A DNA stretch of 53,182 nucleotides, taken from positions 1-53,182 of the forward strand of contig CAYHXO010000013.1 of the NCBI GenBank assembly GCA_964360635.1, given 5' to 3'. The notes beneath the pieces were generated by a model, which worked only from the letters and a program-made list of their open reading frames with translations, was not told the DNA's origin and did not search any database. Positions 51,157-53,182 of the stretch are shown here, piece after piece. The DNA comes from CALRGE01 sp964360635 (GTDB lineage Bacteria; Patescibacteriota; Gracilibacteria; UBA1369; 2-02-FULL-48-14). Position 1 is the first letter of the stretch. Each line of letters begins with the position of its first letter. Position numbers and translations under genes: made by a program.

Positions 51157-52185
51157 CTACTCAATCAAACTAGAATAAGCCATGAAGTAAGTCCCATCGC
51201 TCAGCTGCACAACATCAGGATCACCCACATAGCCAGATTCCAAAGGAGAATTTTCTTCGAGATTCAAACGGTAGCCTTTTTCTAATGTCCAGTCTTTGCC
51301 GTCTGCACTAAAGTAAGATCTGATTGCAGTACTTGTAGGGCTGAAAACATAAAGACGATATCCGTCATCAAAAGGAATAACATTGCCCTCAAAATAAGCA
51401 TACTTTCCATCATGAAAAGTCAATGTATCATCCAAAGTAAAAGATTCTCCATCTGCAGAAGTAGCATGCCAAATTGTTCCTGGTTCAACTTTATTGTTAT
51501 CCTGTATACCAAGGCTTGCAAGCGACAAAAGATGCCAAACATCTCCAACCTTATACGTTGCAGCAACACCGGCATTTCCTGAATCCGGCTTAAATGCAAT
51601 TCCTTTGTATGTGAAGCTTATTCCATCTGTACTTTCTCCATGCACAATATAAGTTCTGCCATTATCTCGAGTACTTCCATAAAGCTGAAAAATTCCTTTA
51701 TCATAAACAACGTTAGGATCAGAAACATCCCCACGATTCGGGAAACCAGTAAATTTCATATTTTTGAAAATCCAATTCGATCCATTATCATCTGAAATTG
51801 CCATCGCGGTTATATTTTGTCTATCACCCACAGTCCAGCCGTAATAGTACAAATACAATCTACCATTCTCATCAACAGTTAAATCTGCAACATCCGCCTG
51901 ATCCGAAATTATTTTATTTGTTTTTGTCCAAGTTAAGCCATCTTTTGAATAAGCACCCAAAAGTCTTCTGGCCCAAGGCCCCTCAGTTCCTTCATGATTC
52001 CCTGCTCCACTCGGTGGAGTGAAATCAGATTCCATGGTTTGAGATTTTTCTTCAGTAGCAGGTGTTTCCTGAACTGAATCTTGAACTGAATCTTGAACTG
52101 AGTCCTGAGCTACTTCGGATTTTGATACACCACAGGATGTAAATAAAAGAGCTGAAATAATAAAAACTATAGATTTTATTCCCAT
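51157..52185 (-). CDS. Lipoprotein with Asp-box beta-propeller (glycosidase/sialidase-like)
   Basis: 342 residues: lipoprotein signal with LLFTSC (Cys18 as the lipidated residue), a disordered linker with three DSVQ repeats (residues about 27-40; 12-bp DNA repeats at 52069-52107), then a propeller of about five blades. Asp-box-type turns are visible: SKDGLTW, SDDNGSNW, SADGKDW; plus DPNVVYD and GDPDVVQLSDG as in GH43/sialidase-like propellers. Whether it cleaves a glycan or only binds one is open, as a catalytic triad cannot be assigned by eye. It interrupts the rpoC-rpsL block on the opposite strand. Confidence 0.7.
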   Translation of the reverse strand: MGIKSIVFIISALLFTSCGVSKSEVAQDSVQDSVQDSVQETPATEEKSQTMESDFTPPSGAGNHEGTEGPWARRLLGAYSKDGLTWTKTNKIISDQADVADLTVDENGRLYLYYYGWTVGDRQNITAMAISDDNGSNWIFKNMKFTGFPNRGDVSDPNVVYDKGIFQLYGSTRDNGRTYIVHGESTDGISFTYKGIAFKPDSGNAGVAATYKVGDVWHLLSLASLGIQDNNKVEPGTIWHATSADGESFTLDDTLTFHDGKYAYFEGNVIPFDDGYRLYVFSPTSTAIRSYFSADGKDWTLEKGYRLNLEENSPLESGYVGDPDVVQLSDGTYFMAYSSLIE

Positions 52186-52263
52186 TGAAAATTGTTATAG
52201 TGATTTAATTCTCTATTATTTCCACAAAAAAACAATGGTTTTTCTATTAGCGCAAAATTCCCC

Positions 52264-52292
52264 TTGCATTAATCACACAAGTTTACTAAACT
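52264..52292 (+). promoter_or_regulatory. Candidate rpsL promoter
   Basis: TTGCAT (52264-52269), 17 nt, TAAACT (52287-52292). The leader, about 57 nt, contains a hairpin GCGGCT-CT-AGCCGC (52327-52340) followed by CACTAAG just before the start region; compare the elements before rpoC and rpsG. Confidence 0.5.
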
Positions 52293-52355
52293 GCTCCAGC
52301 AAAAGGGAAAAGCGCCCATGCACTCAGCGGCTCTAGCCGCCAACACTAAGAAAAT

Positions 52356-52769
52356 ATGCCTACAATCAACCAACTCGTTAGAAAAGCTAGAAAGAAAGTA
52401 ACTGTTAAGAGCAAGGCTCCTGCATTGCAAACAATTTTGAACACAATTAATACTGTGAACCGACCATTAAACTGCCCTTTCAAAAGAGGTGTATGTTTGA
52501 AGGTTACAACAATGACTCCAAAGAAACCTAACTCTGCTCTACGAAAGTACGCACGTGTTAAGTTGACTAACGGTATGGAAGTTAATGCATATATTGGTGG
52601 AGAAGGTCACAATCTTCAGGAACACTCTGTAGTGTTAATCCGTGGAGGTCGTGTTAAGGATTTGCCGGGTGTACGTTATCACATCGTTCGTGGTAGCTTA
52701 GATACTCAAGGTGTAAGCGACAGAAAACAGGCGCGTTCAAAATACGGAGCTAAAAAACCTAAGAAGTAA
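52356..52769 (+). CDS. rpsL: Ribosomal protein uS12
   Basis: 137 residues. Part of the decoding centre of the 30S subunit. Signature TPKKPNSALRKYARV (54-68) with the lysines tied to streptomycin sensitivity intact, GGEGHNLQEHSVVLIRGGRV and KDLPGVRYH (101-109) with the Asp that is methylthiolated in E. coli. It has the 13-residue insertion (TVNRPLNCPFK region) common in Gram-positive-type S12. It heads the rpsL-rpsG pair. Confidence 0.98.
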   Translation: MPTINQLVRKARKKVTVKSKAPALQTILNTINTVNRPLNCPFKRGVCLKVTTMTPKKPNSALRKYARVKLTNGMEVNAYIGGEGHNLQEHSVVLIRGGRVKDLPGVRYHIVRGSLDTQGVSDRKQARSKYGAKKPKK

Positions 52770-52784
52770 CAGTCACGCATAGCG

Positions 52785-52812
52785 TGAGCATTAGCGCCTA
52801 AGGGCGCGCACT
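52785..52812 (+). promoter_or_regulatory. Intercistronic hairpin element before rpsG
   Basis: TGAGCATTA (52785-52793), hairpin GCGCC-TAAG-GGCGC (52794-52807), GCACT (52808-52812), then AA. It has the same order and flanks as the element before rpoC but a different stem sequence, so pairing is kept while bases change. Another hairpin, TCACGC-ATA-GCGTGA (52773-52787), overlaps its left flank. Confidence 0.6.
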
Positions 52813-52823
52813 AACTACCAATT

Positions 52824-53182
52824 ATGACAATTCAACTTACAAAGTACATCCCACCGAATTCTGATCCAATCAGTGAAAAATTCATTTGCTACATAATGGA
52901 TGGTGGAAAGAAAACTATCGCGCGAAAAATCTTCGCAGATATGCTTAAAGAAATGGAAAAAAGAGGTCACGCTAATCCAAAAGAAACATTCAAGCATGCA
53001 ATGGAATCAATTAAGCCAAGCATGGAAGTTCGTCCAAAGCGTGTTGGTGGAGCAGTTTACCAGGTTCCATTCGAAGTTAATCCAAAGAGACAGCAAATGC
53101 TTTCTTTCCAATGGGTTTTGAAGAGCGCTAAGGCTAGAAAAGGAATTCCAATGTACAAGAAACTCGCTCAGGAAATTCTTGA
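52824..53182 (+). CDS. rpsG: Ribosomal protein uS7 (5' part, runs off the window)
   Basis: 119 codons are visible from the ATG at 52824 and the frame is open at the window edge. The protein starts MTIQLTKYIPPNSDPISEKF, then has DGGKKTIARKIFADML and the family signature RPKRVGGAVYQVPFEV, followed by QQMLSFQWVLKSAKARKG. S7 nucleates the 30S head by binding 16S rRNA. The usual arginine-rich N-terminal PRR/PRK segment is replaced. Cotranscribed with rpsL across a 54-nt gap. Confidence 0.95.
   Translation, partial: MTIQLTKYIPPNSDPISEKFICYIMDGGKKTIARKIFADMLKEMEKRGHANPKETFKHAMESIKPSMEVRPKRVGGAVYQVPFEVNPKRQQMLSFQWVLKSAKARKGIPMYKKLAQEIL

Noticed and set aside
1..53182. UGA read as Gly, as in Gracilibacteria/Absconditabacteria
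   Set aside because: UGA terminates hrcA and rpoB at the expected ends, and all conserved genes are open in the standard code.
1..53182. CRISPR array, integrase, transposase or prophage genes
   Set aside because: No regularly spaced direct repeats and no recombinase-like protein were found; the only tandem repeats are coding (66-bp and 12-bp units).

Overview
The window is a low-GC (roughly 37% by eye) bacterial segment read with the standard code: UGA ends hrcA and rpoB, so this is not a UGA-recoding lineage. Signs that point to a Patescibacteria/CPR-type organism (Peregrinibacteria is my best guess, an inference only) are dense packing with 4-14 bp gene overlaps, many unrecognised small proteins, paired giant membrane glycosyltransferases and shortened family members such as a 239-residue HrcA. 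No Shine-Dalgarno core is visible upstream of any start I inspected, and several promoters sit so close to the ATG that the mRNA should be leaderless.

Layout. 63-3844: a cyclase-like protein, divergent from a leaderless hrcA-grpE operon, then a VapBC-type toxin-antitoxin pair with a palindromic operator and an unknown helical protein. 3841-20938: a cell-surface region of 13 genes. 20988-22987: dnaK under a promoter covered by a CIRCE operator, far from hrcA-grpE but presumably controlled by it. 23056-31153: a type I restriction-modification operon (fic, hsdM, small membrane protein, hsdS, unknown, hsdR). 31414-35616: accessory genes (LysE exporter, DUF3800, S51 peptidase, a RelA/SpoT-like protein and unknowns). 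35735-41280: two very large cell-wall enzymes, a deacetylase/SH3/L,D-transpeptidase and a GH73-type glucosaminidase. 41339-53182: the core block serS-prsW-rpoB-rpoC, a lipoprotein on the opposite strand, rpsL and the start of rpsG.

The most interesting part is the surface region. Two small secreted proteins (6574-7215 and 14940-15500) carry the pattern of a WxL domain (a GALSI strand, an [SE]D.RG motif, a hydrophobic F-T-L strand and a C-terminal strand), but Phe stands where WxL domains have Trp. On the plus strand the first is followed by three membrane-anchored proteins that share one beta-domain (motifs GxW, GSFALK and Y.GG) resembling the DUF916/WxLIP partner proteins of Gram-positive WxL clusters. 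A 818-residue protein on the minus strand fuses such a domain to membrane helices, a lamin-tail-like domain and a PKD-like domain. The second WxL-like gene lies in a five-gene operon with two large surface proteins, one holding a collapsed 66-bp repeat array at an assembly gap, and two paralogous GT-C glycosyltransferases. I read this as a Trp-less WxL/WxLIP-like surface-display and glycosylation system. To my knowledge WxL systems have been described in Firmicutes, so this would be a new variant.

Other structure: back-to-back dnaK/surface-gene promoters; a 12-bp inverted repeat at the fic promoter; a 20-bp palindrome in the leader of the first WxL-like gene; and matching hairpin elements (TGAGCATTA - GC hairpin - GCACT) before rpoC and rpsG.
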